Shown: in pieces, positions 1 through 8,355 of the stretch
How the letters are laid out: each line of letters opens with the position of its first letter
How positions within the stretch are numbered: the first letter of the stretch is position 1
DNA from: RFPW01 sp040401595
Lineage (GTDB): Bacteria; Pseudomonadota; Gammaproteobacteria; Burkholderiales; Burkholderiaceae_E
NCBI GenBank assembly: GCA_040401595.1
Contig: JBBAOE010000005.1
Span: 1-64,000 of the forward strand
Direction: 5' to 3'
Length of the DNA stretch: 64,000 nt
Notes under the pieces: model-generated
Databases searched by the model: none
What the model was told of the DNA's origin: nothing
Seen by the model: only the letters and a program-made list of their open reading frames with translations
Position numbers and translations under genes: made by a program

Positions 1-303
1 GAGCGCGATGAAAGCTGGTATCCGCAGCGCTTACCCGCCGTTGAGGGACGGGTACGCACGCGGCTCGACCAGCTCTCCAAATGGCTTGGTCATGCCGAGT
101 GGCTCGATGGTGCGTTCAGCGCGGGGGACCTGTTGATGGTGTCGGTGCTTCTGCGCTTGAAACCATCGGGCTTGCTCACGGATTATCCAAACATTGCCGC
201 GTATGTCGGCCGTGGGGAAGGGCGGCCGGCCTACAGACGTGCATTTGCCGATCAATTGGCGGTTTTTGCAGGCGCAGGTGCCGCCCATGCTAGGGGTGTT
301 TGA
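1..303 (+). CDS. Glutathione S-transferase family protein, C-terminal part (5' end outside window)
   Basis: The frame is open from base 1 to a TGA at 301-303, giving 100 residues with no start codon in the window. The text matches the all-helical C-terminal domain of GST proteins: a helix ending in LSKWLG, then WLDGAFSAGDLLMVSVLLRL, which resembles the conserved GST N-cap and hydrophobic-staple region, and the usual YPNIAAYVGRGEGRPAYRRA near the end. Family members conjugate glutathione to electrophiles in the cytoplasm; the glutathione-binding thioredoxin domain is not visible here. The next gene begins 33 bp downstream on the same strand. The subclass cannot be decided from this fragment. 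Confidence 0.8.
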   Translation, partial: ERDESWYPQRLPAVEGRVRTRLDQLSKWLGHAEWLDGAFSAGDLLMVSVLLRLKPSGLLTDYPNIAAYVGRGEGRPAYRRAFADQLAVFAGAGAAHARGV

Positions 304-336
304 CCATCAGAGGCTACCCGCGCACAAGGATTTCTC

Positions 337-1462
337 ATGTCCAACGTTCCTGCGATCAGAGCTTCCAAGCTGTCGCTGACGAGCGTGCCGGCATTCTGGC
401 CAGTGGCCATGGCCGCGGCGCTTTGGGACGGAGCAGGGGGCTGAGCTGGTTGTGAGGAACCTCAAGTTCGTTGAAGAAGACACCAGGATTCACGAGCACC
501 TGCGCCCCAACTTTGCCACGCCCAATCAGGTGCGGCTCAACCTGCGCACCATGATGCTGCGGGAGTACGGCAGACACAGTGGTCTTCCCACGCTCATCAC
601 CGCGCCCCATGCAGGACATACGGCAATGATCGCTGACTATCACCGGGGCCAGAGCCTCGTGGAGACGCTGCTTGCCAACGGGATTGCCCACGTCGCGTTG
701 ACCGATTGGAAGACGGCAACTCAGGACATGAAAGACCTGGAAATCGACAACTATCTGGCCGACCTAATTGTCGCGATCGACGATCTGGGAGGGCGGGTGA
801 ATCTGGTTGGTCTTTGCCAGGGCGGCTGGGTATCAGCCATGCTCGCGTCGCGATTCCCGGCCAAAGTCCGTTCCCTCGTTCTGGCTGGCGCACCCATCGA
901 CATGGGCACTGGCGGTGGACTCATCATGACGATGGTCCACGAATCCCCTGTGTCGTTCTACGAGGAGCTGGTTGCCCTTGGGGGTGGTGTGATGAGAGGC
1001 AAGTTCATGCTTCAGGGCTGGAAGAATATGCACGCCCAGCAACATTATGTCGATGAGCACCTGGAGCTATACGAGCATATTGACGATCCGGTGTACCTCG
1101 AAAAGGAAGAGACGTTCGAGAGCTGGTTCGAGAACCCTATTGACCTGCCGGGCCGCTGGTACCTTCAAGTGATCACCCAGCTTTTCAAGGAAAACCGACT
1201 GGCGAAGGGGGAATTCATGGGACTGGGTCGAAAGCTGAATCTCCATGACATTTCCTGTCCGGTCTATCTGCTCGCAGGGGCTGACGATGACATCACGCCG
1301 CCAAGGCAGGTGCTCAGTGCGGCAAACCACTTTGGAACGCCACCGGAACACGTCGTTCAGAAGACCATCTCGGGCGGTCACATCGGTCTCTTTTTGGGCG
1401 CGCGCAGTCTAAAGGCGCACTGGCCTTCCGTTGCCCGCTGGATTCAAGCCCAGAATCGCTAA
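337..1462 (+). pseudogene. PhaC-like alpha/beta hydrolase, 1-bp frameshift near base 430
   Basis: A good start exists at ATG 337, six bases after AAGGA (326-330), but this frame hits TGA at 442 after 35 codons. The homologous frame resumes one base later (GAG at 431) and runs to 1462; removing one G of the GACGGAG stretch (427-433) joins ...AAALWD to EQGAELVVRNLKF without a break. The downstream part carries GLCQGG (residues 120-125 counted from GTG 452), the Cys-type lipase box of PHA synthases, then the Asp of AGADDDITPP and the His of SGGHIGLF, so the triad is complete. Known relatives polymerise or cleave polyhydroxyalkanoates. Either the gene is newly broken or the assembly has an indel; a shorter protein from GTG 452 is less likely because it has no good ribosome site. 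Confidence 0.7.
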
Positions 1463-1564
1463 ACAGACGACTTGCGAGCCATTTAGAAGACGCTGGGTTT
1501 GACGCGCCTCCCGTGACCACGCGCACGGCTCCTTTTCACGGCCCCTTGGTCTCCTGATTCGGCT

Positions 1565-1584
1565 TCGATGCGCAGGCGCATCGA
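1565..1584. promoter_or_regulatory. Perfect 9-bp inverted repeat, candidate operator
   Basis: TCGATGCGC, AG, then GCGCATCGA form a perfect 20-bp inverted repeat about 88 bases before the start of the Bug-type protein gene. No T-run follows, so it is not a typical terminator. A dimeric regulator site for the downstream three-gene set is the simplest guess; no regulator gene is next to it. Confidence 0.35.
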
Positions 1585-1671
1585 GCGCAAATTGGCGCCG
1601 ACGGAAAAGCGCATGGACTTTCTGCCCGATAATGACGAATGGGCAAGGCTCAATCAGAGGGAACGCCTGGG

Positions 1672-2643
1672 ATGAAACGACGTACTTTTTTGCAGGCAGC
1701 CCCAGCCCTCGCGCTGGCGGCCAACGGCGCACGAGCCGAGTCTGGTTTTCCGAATAAGCCGCTGCGCTACATCGTTCCGGTTGCCGTGGGTGGTGGCAGC
1801 GACCTGGTTGGGCGTACGGTCACCGAGCGGTGGGGACGGGCCCTCAAGCAGGTCTTTGTTGTGGAGAACATCGGCGGCGGCGGTGGTGTACTCGCCTGCC
1901 AGGCAACTATCCGGGCCCCGGCCGACGGCTATACGCTCATGCAGGGCTATGTGGCGACCCATGGAACGAGCCCGGCCACCCGGGTGCTGCCCTATGATCC
2001 CGTCCGGGATTTCACCCCGATTGGGATGATCGGCGGCACTCCCAATGTGCTGGTGGTGAATTCAACGTTGCCGGTCAAGAACCTCAAAGAATTTCTCGAG
2101 TACGTCCGAAAAAACCCCGGGCGCTTGAGTTACGGCTCGGCCGGGCAGGGCTCACTGACGCACCTGACGATGGAGCTGTTCAAGCAGCAAATGGGCTCCT
2201 TCATGGTCCATATTCCGTACCGCGGCATTGCGCCCGCGTTTAATGACCTGATCGGGGGCCAGACTCAAGCGATGTTCCCCGGCCTCGCGGCCGCCATGCC
2301 GCACATCCGATCGGGGCGCGTCAGACCGATCGCGATTACGGGCCAGAGTCGCCATCCGCTCCTGAAAGAGACGCCGACCCTCGATGAATCGGGTTTCAAG
2401 GGCTTTGAGGCCCAACAGTGGTACGGCGTCGTCGGCCCGGCCGGACTGCCGTCCGATGTGGTTAAAACGCTGAGCGACACCCTGACGCTCACGCTCCAGT
2501 CCCCTGACATGGCCGATAAGCTGTCGATCGAAGCGATCGAGCCGCGCGCCATGGCGCCGGATGCTTTTGGCAAATTCATCAAGGCCGATATCGCGCGCTG
2601 GACCCAACTGGCCAAAGACCGAAATATTCAGCTCGAAAGCTGA
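1672..2643 (+). CDS. Tripartite tricarboxylate transporter substrate-binding protein (Bug family)
   Basis: A 323-residue exported protein. The N-terminus MKRRTFLQAAPALALA has a twin-arginine-like RRTFLQ motif and an Ala-rich core ending in GARA, so export with cleavage near residue 22 is expected. The mature part shows Bug family marks: FPNKPLRYIVP at the start, VGGGSDLVGRTV, the Gly run near VENIGGGGG, and the late ETPTLDESG. Family members bind small carboxylates in the periplasm; here no TctA/TctB membrane partner is nearby, as is common for orphan Bug genes in Burkholderiales. The start at 1672 is preferred over an upstream ATG at 1639 because it puts the signal peptide at the N-terminus. 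The MmgE/PrpD gene follows 50 bp later, suggesting the ligand feeds that enzyme. Confidence 0.9.
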   Translation: MKRRTFLQAAPALALAANGARAESGFPNKPLRYIVPVAVGGGSDLVGRTVTERWGRALKQVFVVENIGGGGGVLACQATIRAPADGYTLMQGYVATHGTSPATRVLPYDPVRDFTPIGMIGGTPNVLVVNSTLPVKNLKEFLEYVRKNPGRLSYGSAGQGSLTHLTMELFKQQMGSFMVHIPYRGIAPAFNDLIGGQTQAMFPGLAAAMPHIRSGRVRPIAITGQSRHPLLKETPTLDESGFKGFEAQQWYGVVGPAGLPSDVVKTLSDTLTLTLQSPDMADKLSIEAIEPRAMAPDAFGKFIKADIARWTQLAKDRNIQLES

Positions 2644-2693
2644 AACACCCGCATCCTCTCGCGCGCCCCTCGTTTCCCTCAATAAAGTTTTTC

Positions 2694-4073
2694 ATGGCCC
2701 GCAATACTCAGGTCGCTGCCGACCATAATCCGCCCCCCGTCACCCACTTGATGGCGCAATTGGTGGCAACCCACCCTTCGCGCGGCTGGTCTGACGAGGT
2801 CGACCACGCTGCGTACCGCACGTTTCTGAATTGGCTGGGTTGTGCGGTGGGCGCTGCGCACCACGAATCAGTCAACGCCGCAGTGGCCGCCGTGCGCATG
2901 TTGCAGCCCGCGTCGCAGTCGAGCGTGCTGGGCCGAGCCGACAAGCTTGATATGGCCAGCGCGGCGCTGATCAACGGTATCAGTTCGCACACCTTCGACT
3001 TCGACGATACCCACCTAAAGACCATCATCCATCCGGCCGGTCCGGTCGCCTCGGCTCTGCTGGCTCTGGCGGAACACACGGGTGCCAGCGGACGTGCGCT
3101 GATCGACGCGCTAGTGCTGGGCATCGATGTCTCATGCCGCGTGGGCAATGCCATGTATCCCGACCATTACGATCGGGGCTGGCACATTACCGGCTCGACC
3201 GGTACGGTGGGCGCGGCGGCAGCCTGTGCCCGTTTGCTGGGCCTGAGCGTAGATCAGACCACCATGGCTCTGGGGATTGCTGCGTCGCAACCGATTGGTA
3301 TGCGCGAGCAATTTGGCAGCATGACCAAGCCATTTCATCCGGGCGGCGCCGCCCGTGCGGGGCTGATGTCGGCCCTGCTGGCGCAGCAAGGTTTCACCGC
3401 CAGTCCGAGGGCCCTCGAGGCGCCGCGGGGCATGATGCAAACCATCTCCACCAAGAACGACTGGTTGGAGATCACCGAAGGGCTGGGCGAGCGCTTTGAG
3501 ATCATGCTGAACACCTTCAAGCCATTTGCCTGCGGCATCGTTATCCACCCCAGTATTGACGGCTGCGCCCAGTTGCGCGCGCAGGGGATCACACCCGAAC
3601 AGATTGTCACGCTCGAACTCAAAGTCCATTCGCTGGTCCTTGAACTGACCGGCAAAAAAGAACCGGTTGACGGCCTGCAGGCCAAGTTCAGTGTCTACCA
3701 CGGATGTGCAGCGGGACTGACCTTCGGACGGGCCGCGGAAGAGGAGTTCTCGGATGCCATCGTTACCCGACCCGACATGGTGGCGCTGCGTCGCAAGGTC
3801 CACGCAACGGTGGACAACACGATCGATGAAGCTTCGGTCGATCTGACCGCGGTGCTGACCGACGGGCGGAGGGTCCATCTGCGAGTGGAGCACGCCATCG
3901 GCTCTCTGCAAAATCCGATGACCGATGCGCATCTTGAGGCCAAATTTCATGGTCTCTCAGACCCAGTGCTGGGTGCCGTGCGCAGTGGTCAGTTGATCAG
4001 TGCGGCCTGGGCGCTGGGTGGCGCAGCCGATGTGCGGGCGCTGACCGCCCTGACGAGCCCGACTGCCCCATGA
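2694..4073 (+). CDS. MmgE/PrpD family protein (2-methylcitrate dehydratase-like)
   Basis: The 459-residue protein fits the usual length of the MmgE/PrpD family. Marks include FLNWLGCAVGAAHH near residue 45, SSHTFDFDDTH near residue 100 and FGSMTKPFHPGGAARAGL near residue 210, where family members place active-site Asp, His and Lys residues. Known members include 2-methylcitrate dehydratase, cis-aconitate decarboxylase and iminodisuccinate epimerase, all acting on citrate-like acids. The 3' end overlaps the next gene by ATGA, so the two are translationally coupled. prpB, prpC and acnB are absent, so a methylcitrate-cycle role is not supported; an organic acid side pathway with the preceding Bug protein is the inference. 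Confidence 0.85.
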   Translation: MARNTQVAADHNPPPVTHLMAQLVATHPSRGWSDEVDHAAYRTFLNWLGCAVGAAHHESVNAAVAAVRMLQPASQSSVLGRADKLDMASAALINGISSHTFDFDDTHLKTIIHPAGPVASALLALAEHTGASGRALIDALVLGIDVSCRVGNAMYPDHYDRGWHITGSTGTVGAAAACARLLGLSVDQTTMALGIAASQPIGMREQFGSMTKPFHPGGAARAGLMSALLAQQGFTASPRALEAPRGMMQTISTKNDWLEITEGLGERFEIMLNTFKPFACGIVIHPSIDGCAQLRAQGITPEQIVTLELKVHSLVLELTGKKEPVDGLQAKFSVYHGCAAGLTFGRAAEEEFSDAIVTRPDMVALRRKVHATVDNTIDEASVDLTAVLTDGRRVHLRVEHAIGSLQNPMTDAHLEAKFHGLSDPVLGAVRSGQLISAAWALGGAADVRALTALTSPTAP

Positions 4074-5071
4074 GCGCGCAGGACCTGGCCGAGCAGCCGC
4101 ATATCGTCATTCTGGGTGATGCCGAGCAGGCCTTGCGCCGTCTTGGTGACTGGCATGGGATCGAGCGGGCGGCGCGCCTGACTGTCCATCACCAGCCGCT
4201 GCAAGGCCCCGCATTGCTGCATGCCATGCAGGAAGCGGATGTACTCGTGCTCGTGCGTGACCGTATACCGCTGGATGGCGCCACCATCGCGAAACTGCCG
4301 CGCTTGCGCTACCTGGTGTTTACGGGGTCCCGCAATACCACTCTGGATCTGCCCGCACTCGCGGCTCGCGGCATCCCCGTCAGTCATACCGACTGGGGCC
4401 CGTCCAAGGACAGCACCTGCGAATTGACCTGGGCTCTGATTCTGGCCGCCATCCGCCAGCTGGCCGATTACAGTGCTTTGTTGCGGGAAGGCCAATGGCG
4501 AGCTGCGCAGCCGCAGCGCTTGCCCGCTGTTCTGCATGGCGAGGTCCTGGGTCTGGTTGGCCTGGGGGAAATCGGCCGGCGGGTTGCACTGGTGGGGAAG
4601 GCGTTGGGGATGGAGGTGCTCACCTGGAGCCCCCACATGACGCAGGAGCGTGCTGCTGAGCACGGTGCGCAGTCAGTTTCCCTCGAGGATTTGCTGGCCC
4701 GAGCCAAAGTGGTCAGTCTCCATCTGGTCCCTTCCGCACAAACCCGCCACCTGATGAACGCCGAGCGACTCGCACTCATGCGCGCTGACAGTTTATTGGT
4801 CAACACCTCGCGCTCTGCCCTGGTCGATACCCAGGCATTGGCACAGGCCCTCCAGGCTGGGCAGATCGGGATGGCGGCACTCGATGTGTTCGACACCGAA
4901 CCGATGCCGCCATCAGACCCGCTGCGCGATGCACCGCGGGTGCTCCTGACGCCGCACCTCGGTTTTGTGGTGGAACCGGTCTTTACGAAATTTGCCCTGG
5001 GCGTGATTGAGTGTCTGGAGGCCTGGCTGGCTGGGAAACCGCTTGTCCGGCAACTGCCGGCGACGCCGTGA
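4070..5071 (+). CDS. D-2-hydroxyacid dehydrogenase, NAD(P)-dependent
   Basis: A 333-residue cytoplasmic oxidoreductase that interconverts a 2-hydroxy acid and a 2-keto acid. The NAD-binding motif GLGEIG lies at 164-169. The catalytic trio is visible: Arg248 in NTSRSALVD, Glu277 in DVFDTEPMP and His296 in LTPHLGFV. The N-terminal substrate domain contains the usual LPRLRYLVFTGS stretch. Translation starts inside the stop codon of the MmgE/PrpD gene (ATGA at 4070-4073), so both are made from one message. Substrate cannot be read from sequence; the context points to a 2-hydroxy or 2-keto product of the MmgE/PrpD step. Confidence 0.9.
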   Translation: MSAQDLAEQPHIVILGDAEQALRRLGDWHGIERAARLTVHHQPLQGPALLHAMQEADVLVLVRDRIPLDGATIAKLPRLRYLVFTGSRNTTLDLPALAARGIPVSHTDWGPSKDSTCELTWALILAAIRQLADYSALLREGQWRAAQPQRLPAVLHGEVLGLVGLGEIGRRVALVGKALGMEVLTWSPHMTQERAAEHGAQSVSLEDLLARAKVVSLHLVPSAQTRHLMNAERLALMRADSLLVNTSRSALVDTQALAQALQAGQIGMAALDVFDTEPMPPSDPLRDAPRVLLTPHLGFVVEPVFTKFALGVIECLEAWLAGKPLVRQLPATP

Positions 5072-5230
5072 TCGAGATTGTTTGATTGATCAACTGGATC
5101 CAGATTCCCTAAGAATTTTTCCGGCATCGTCTTCCCGGCATCGAAATTGCGCCGTTCCGATGCCAGACGCGAGCGCTCGCCAATGCCCAGCGCTCCGTCC
5201 CGAGGCTTTAAACGACGACGGAGGTATCCC

Positions 5231-5641
5231 ATGTACGGTTTCACCACCACGCTCACGAGCGTCACGTTTGATCAGGCCATCGTCAGAACACTGGAGGCAC
5301 TGAAGATCGAAGGATTCGGAATTCTCAGCGACATCGATGTGCAGCATGCGATGAAGGAGAAGTTGGGCAAAGACATGGCCCCCTATCGCATCCTGGGCGC
5401 ATGCAACCCGCCGCTGGCTTACCAGGCCGTCACCGCCGTGCCGAATATTGGGCTGCTGTTGCCCTGTAATGTGATTGTCCGCGAGGAATCACCGGGCCAA
5501 GTCGTTGTTGGCTTTCTGGACCCGCAAATCATGGTGCCTCTCGTCGAGAAAGACGAAATCCGAGCGGTGGCCGATGCTGCCGAACAGCGATTGCGCCGAG
5601 CCTTCGAAAGCCTTGGCGGCAGCCCGATTCAGCGAAGCTGA
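5231..5641 (+). CDS. DUF302 family protein
   Basis: A 136-residue protein with the DUF302 layout: the start YGFTTTLTSVTFDQAIVRTL, the GFGILSDIDV strand, then the typical YRILGACNPPLAYQAV and a LLPCNVIVRE strand. The start is ATG 5231 with GGAGG at 5219-5223; an upstream ATG at 5147 gives a basic leader not seen in the family. There is no signal peptide. The biochemical role of DUF302 is unknown; members are often encoded near sulfur, copper or redox genes. The copper operon is 800 bp downstream on the opposite strand, so a link is possible but not shown. Confidence 0.85.
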   Translation: MYGFTTTLTSVTFDQAIVRTLEALKIEGFGILSDIDVQHAMKEKLGKDMAPYRILGACNPPLAYQAVTAVPNIGLLLPCNVIVREESPGQVVVGFLDPQIMVPLVEKDEIRAVADAAEQRLRRAFESLGGSPIQRS

Positions 5642-5708
5642 TTGTATTGAGGAAGCGACGGCGGCAGTATTCGAGAGCAGTTTCGGTTGGTAACGGGAAT
5701 ATTGTCGC

Positions 5709-6440
5709 TTGCGATTTAACAGACTATTTACAGTCGTCATCACGATGGCCGTCACCGGTTTCCTGTCAGCATGCGGAAACAAAGTCAAGCCATCGAGCGA
5801 TACACGCCGCTCGGGGACTGAGATGTTTGCCGACGACATCCCGGTCGCGCATACGCCTCCTGGAGGCTACGGCAATGTACTACCGCCGCCCGTACTGGCC
5901 CAATGTAAAGAGCCGCTGGTAGACGGCGCACCGGACCTGCGCGGTCTATGGAAGGCAGTTCGAGTCAATCGTGGTGCTGAAGTGGTGCCGACGACGGATC
6001 GCCTGTACCACTACGTCGAGCGGATCGAGCAATGCGGCAACCGTATTGTGGATATGGGTGGGGGCACCATTGCGGACGGTCGGGCGGACGGCACTGCCGA
6101 ACATGGAATCCACGATGTCTTTGTATTCGACTATCGAACCCCGCTTCATGTCATCGTGACCTTTGAAGGGGGAACGACCTACGTCTTGCAGCCCATGTTG
6201 GTGAGTGTCATCGCTAGAAGGTTTCCTGCGATCAACATTCCCTGGTCGTGGCTTCCGGTGGTCGTTCCATGGCTGAACGTGACGCGTCGTCTCGATTCCG
6301 AAGGCAACCTGGTCTGGACACGCCCAGACCAGGATTTCGTGATGACGCTTGAGCGCATCGGGGGTCCCAACGAACCCTATACCCGACTTGATTTACCCAT
6401 GAGCACCATCGGCGGCAGTGGATTGACGGCAGGTCGATGA
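5709..6440 (+). CDS. Hypothetical lipoprotein
   Basis: A 243-residue protein starting at TTG 5709. The N-terminus has a basic stretch, a hydrophobic core and LSAC at 19-22, a clear lipobox, so Cys22 should be lipidated. The mature part has DLRGLWKAV near residue 80 and beta-rich segments such as VFVFDYRTPLHVIVTFEGG, suggesting a small lipocalin-like or beta-barrel fold; I do not recognise the family. It lies after DUF302 on the same strand and converges with the copper operon, ending six bases before the chaperone stop codon. No function is assigned. Confidence 0.6.
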   Translation: MRFNRLFTVVITMAVTGFLSACGNKVKPSSDTRRSGTEMFADDIPVAHTPPGGYGNVLPPPVLAQCKEPLVDGAPDLRGLWKAVRVNRGAEVVPTTDRLYHYVERIEQCGNRIVDMGGGTIADGRADGTAEHGIHDVFVFDYRTPLHVIVTFEGGTTYVLQPMLVSVIARRFPAINIPWSWLPVVVPWLNVTRRLDSEGNLVWTRPDQDFVMTLERIGGPNEPYTRLDLPMSTIGGSGLTAGR

Positions 6441-6445
6441 GGGTT

Positions 6446-6870
6446 TTACTTGCCCCTGACGATACTCGTCACGACGTATGCACCACGCTTGTCTTTTTCG
6501 GCTGAAAATCTCACGGGATCACCCACGCTCAGGGTTTCCAGTGCAGCTGGATCCTTAAGCTGAAACACCATGGTCATCGGCGGCATGCCGAGATTTTTGA
6601 TTCGCCATGTTTGAGCGTGATTTTTTGGGTCGTCTTGTCGATCTTTCGAACTTCGCCCTGAGTCGTTTCGATCATCGTAGTTTCACGCGACGCCCCAGTC
6701 GTATCCCAGGGAGCCTTGTTTTCGATCGAGGCCGGACCCAATTCTGGCGTGGCGCTGGACCCCGGTGTTTTGAGTGGATCGGCTGCTGCCGTTGCCGCGA
6801 GTGGGCTTAGCAGCGCAAGGCAAAGCGAAAAAAGACGAGCATTTTGGTTTTTGGTCATGGTTTCAGTCAT
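6446..6870 (-). pseudogene. CusF-like periplasmic copper-binding protein, frameshifted near 6601
   Basis: The first part, from ATG 6870 or 6858, encodes a signal peptide (RLFSLCLALLSPLAATAAA) and GEVRKIDKTTQKITLKHGE, the first strands of the CusF fold, then stops at 6574. The continuation is in another frame: IKNLGMPPMTMVFQLKD, then VRFSAEKDKRGAYVVTSIV, ending at 6446-6448. This holds the Met and Trp/Phe region that binds Cu(I) in CusF. Restoring one missing base near 6601 (GAA then ATC) makes a complete protein of about 140 residues. CusF-like proteins hand Cu(I) to efflux pumps. It is the last gene of the copper operon. Confidence 0.75.
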
Positions 6871-6929
6871 CGGTTGAGGCCTGTGCAATGGGCATACTGG
6901 CAGGGCTGACTTGTGCCAGGCAATGATGC

Positions 6930-8345
6930 TCAGTGCCCGGAATGGCCACTGGTGGGCTTTCGAATATGGACTTCAACCTCGGTTTTTGGCGTCAAGGCGG
7001 GTGGCATCGTCCCCGATCCGGTGTTATCCGATCGACTGGCGTCTGGGGTGACGCCAGTCCATTCGGAGGCCACGGTTCCGGGTGGGTGCTGGTACCAGCC
7101 CGGGTCCTGATAATCGCCGGAGGGCTGGTCCTTGCGTACTTTAAGCAGGCTGAACATGCCGCCCATCCCAACCGCGCCGAAGGGTCCGGCGCCGGTCATC
7201 ATCGGGATCGTGTTATCGGGCAGCGGCATCTCCATTTCGGCCATTTCATGCATGCCACGCTCGCCCATCATCATATAGTCTGGGATCAGTTGCATGATCT
7301 GCTTGGCCGCGTCACTCTGATCAACGCCAATCATTGTTGGGACATTGTGGCCCATTGCATTCATGGTGTGATGGCTCTTGTGACAGTGAAAGGCCCAGTC
7401 GCCCTCTTCATCGGCGACGAACTCGATCTGGCGCATCTGGCCAACGGCGACGTCGGTCGTGACTTCGTAGTGCCGCATGCCTTTCGGAATCGGTCCACCG
7501 TCTGTGCCGGTGACCAGAAATTCATGTCCATGCAGGTGAATTGGATGATTGGTCATGGTGAGGTTGCCGACGCGAATGCGGACCTTGTCGTGTTGACGTA
7601 CTACCAGGGGGTCGATACCGGGAAATATCCGGCTATTCCAGCTCCAGAGGTTGAACTCCAGCATCGTCATCACTTTGGGCGTGTAACTCCCCGGATCGAT
7701 ATCGTAAGCACTCAGAAGTAAGACGAAATCACGATCACCTTCCTCGATCGAGGGATGCGTTTGCCTGGGTTGGGTCACCCAGAATCCCATCATTCCCATG
7801 GCCATCTGCACCATTTCATCCGCATGGGGGTGGTACATGAAGGTTCCCGGGCGGCGCGCCATGAATTCATATACGAAGGTTTTACCGGGCGGGATGCCGG
7901 GCTGGGTCAGTCCTGTCACACCGTCCATGCCATTGGGAACGCGTTGCCCATGCCAGTGAATGCTGTGTACTTCCGCAAGTTTGTTGGTGACAAAGATCCG
8001 CACTCGATCACCTTCCACCACTTCGATCGTCGGTCCTGGACTTTGGCCGTTGTAGCCCCAAAGGTGAGCCTTGAAACCCGGGGCCATTTCCCGGACAACC
8101 GGTTCTGCAACGAGATGAAACTCCTTGACACCCTGGTTCATGCGCCAGGGCAGGGTCCAGCCGTTCAGGGTAATCACTGGGTTGTAAGGCGTGCCCGAGT
8201 TGGGTGTCAGGGGGGCCATGGTGTCGGGCCTGGTCTGAATCATCGGTTCGGGCAGACCAGCCAACGCGACCGTACTGACCGACGCCGCCGAGACCGCAGC
8301 CGTGATGGCGCCTGCCCCATGAATGAAATTGCGTCTTGTAACCAT
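6930..8345 (-). CDS. Multicopper oxidase (CopA-like copper oxidase)
   Basis: An intact 471-residue exported enzyme. The leader VTRRNFIHGAGA is a twin-arginine signal. All four copper-binding blocks are present: HSIHWHG (127-133), YHPHADE (171-177), NHPIHLHGHEF (266-276) and FHCHKSHH (319-326), giving type 1 and trinuclear copper sites. The spacing is short for a three-domain laccase, so this is a compact form. A Met-rich segment at about 350-385 (MMMGERGMHEMAEMEM) could bind Cu(I). Likely role: periplasmic oxidation of Cu(I) to the less toxic Cu(II). It is the middle gene of a three-gene minus-strand operon, 10 bp after the TolC-type gene, and the only intact one. Confidence 0.9.
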   Translation of the reverse strand: MVTRRNFIHGAGAITAAVSAASVSTVALAGLPEPMIQTRPDTMAPLTPNSGTPYNPVITLNGWTLPWRMNQGVKEFHLVAEPVVREMAPGFKAHLWGYNGQSPGPTIEVVEGDRVRIFVTNKLAEVHSIHWHGQRVPNGMDGVTGLTQPGIPPGKTFVYEFMARRPGTFMYHPHADEMVQMAMGMMGFWVTQPRQTHPSIEEGDRDFVLLLSAYDIDPGSYTPKVMTMLEFNLWSWNSRIFPGIDPLVVRQHDKVRIRVGNLTMTNHPIHLHGHEFLVTGTDGGPIPKGMRHYEVTTDVAVGQMRQIEFVADEEGDWAFHCHKSHHTMNAMGHNVPTMIGVDQSDAAKQIMQLIPDYMMMGERGMHEMAEMEMPLPDNTIPMMTGAGPFGAVGMGGMFSLLKVRKDQPSGDYQDPGWYQHPPGTVASEWTGVTPDASRSDNTGSGTMPPALTPKTEVEVHIRKPTSGHSGH

Positions 8346-8355
8346 GTGGTCAGAT

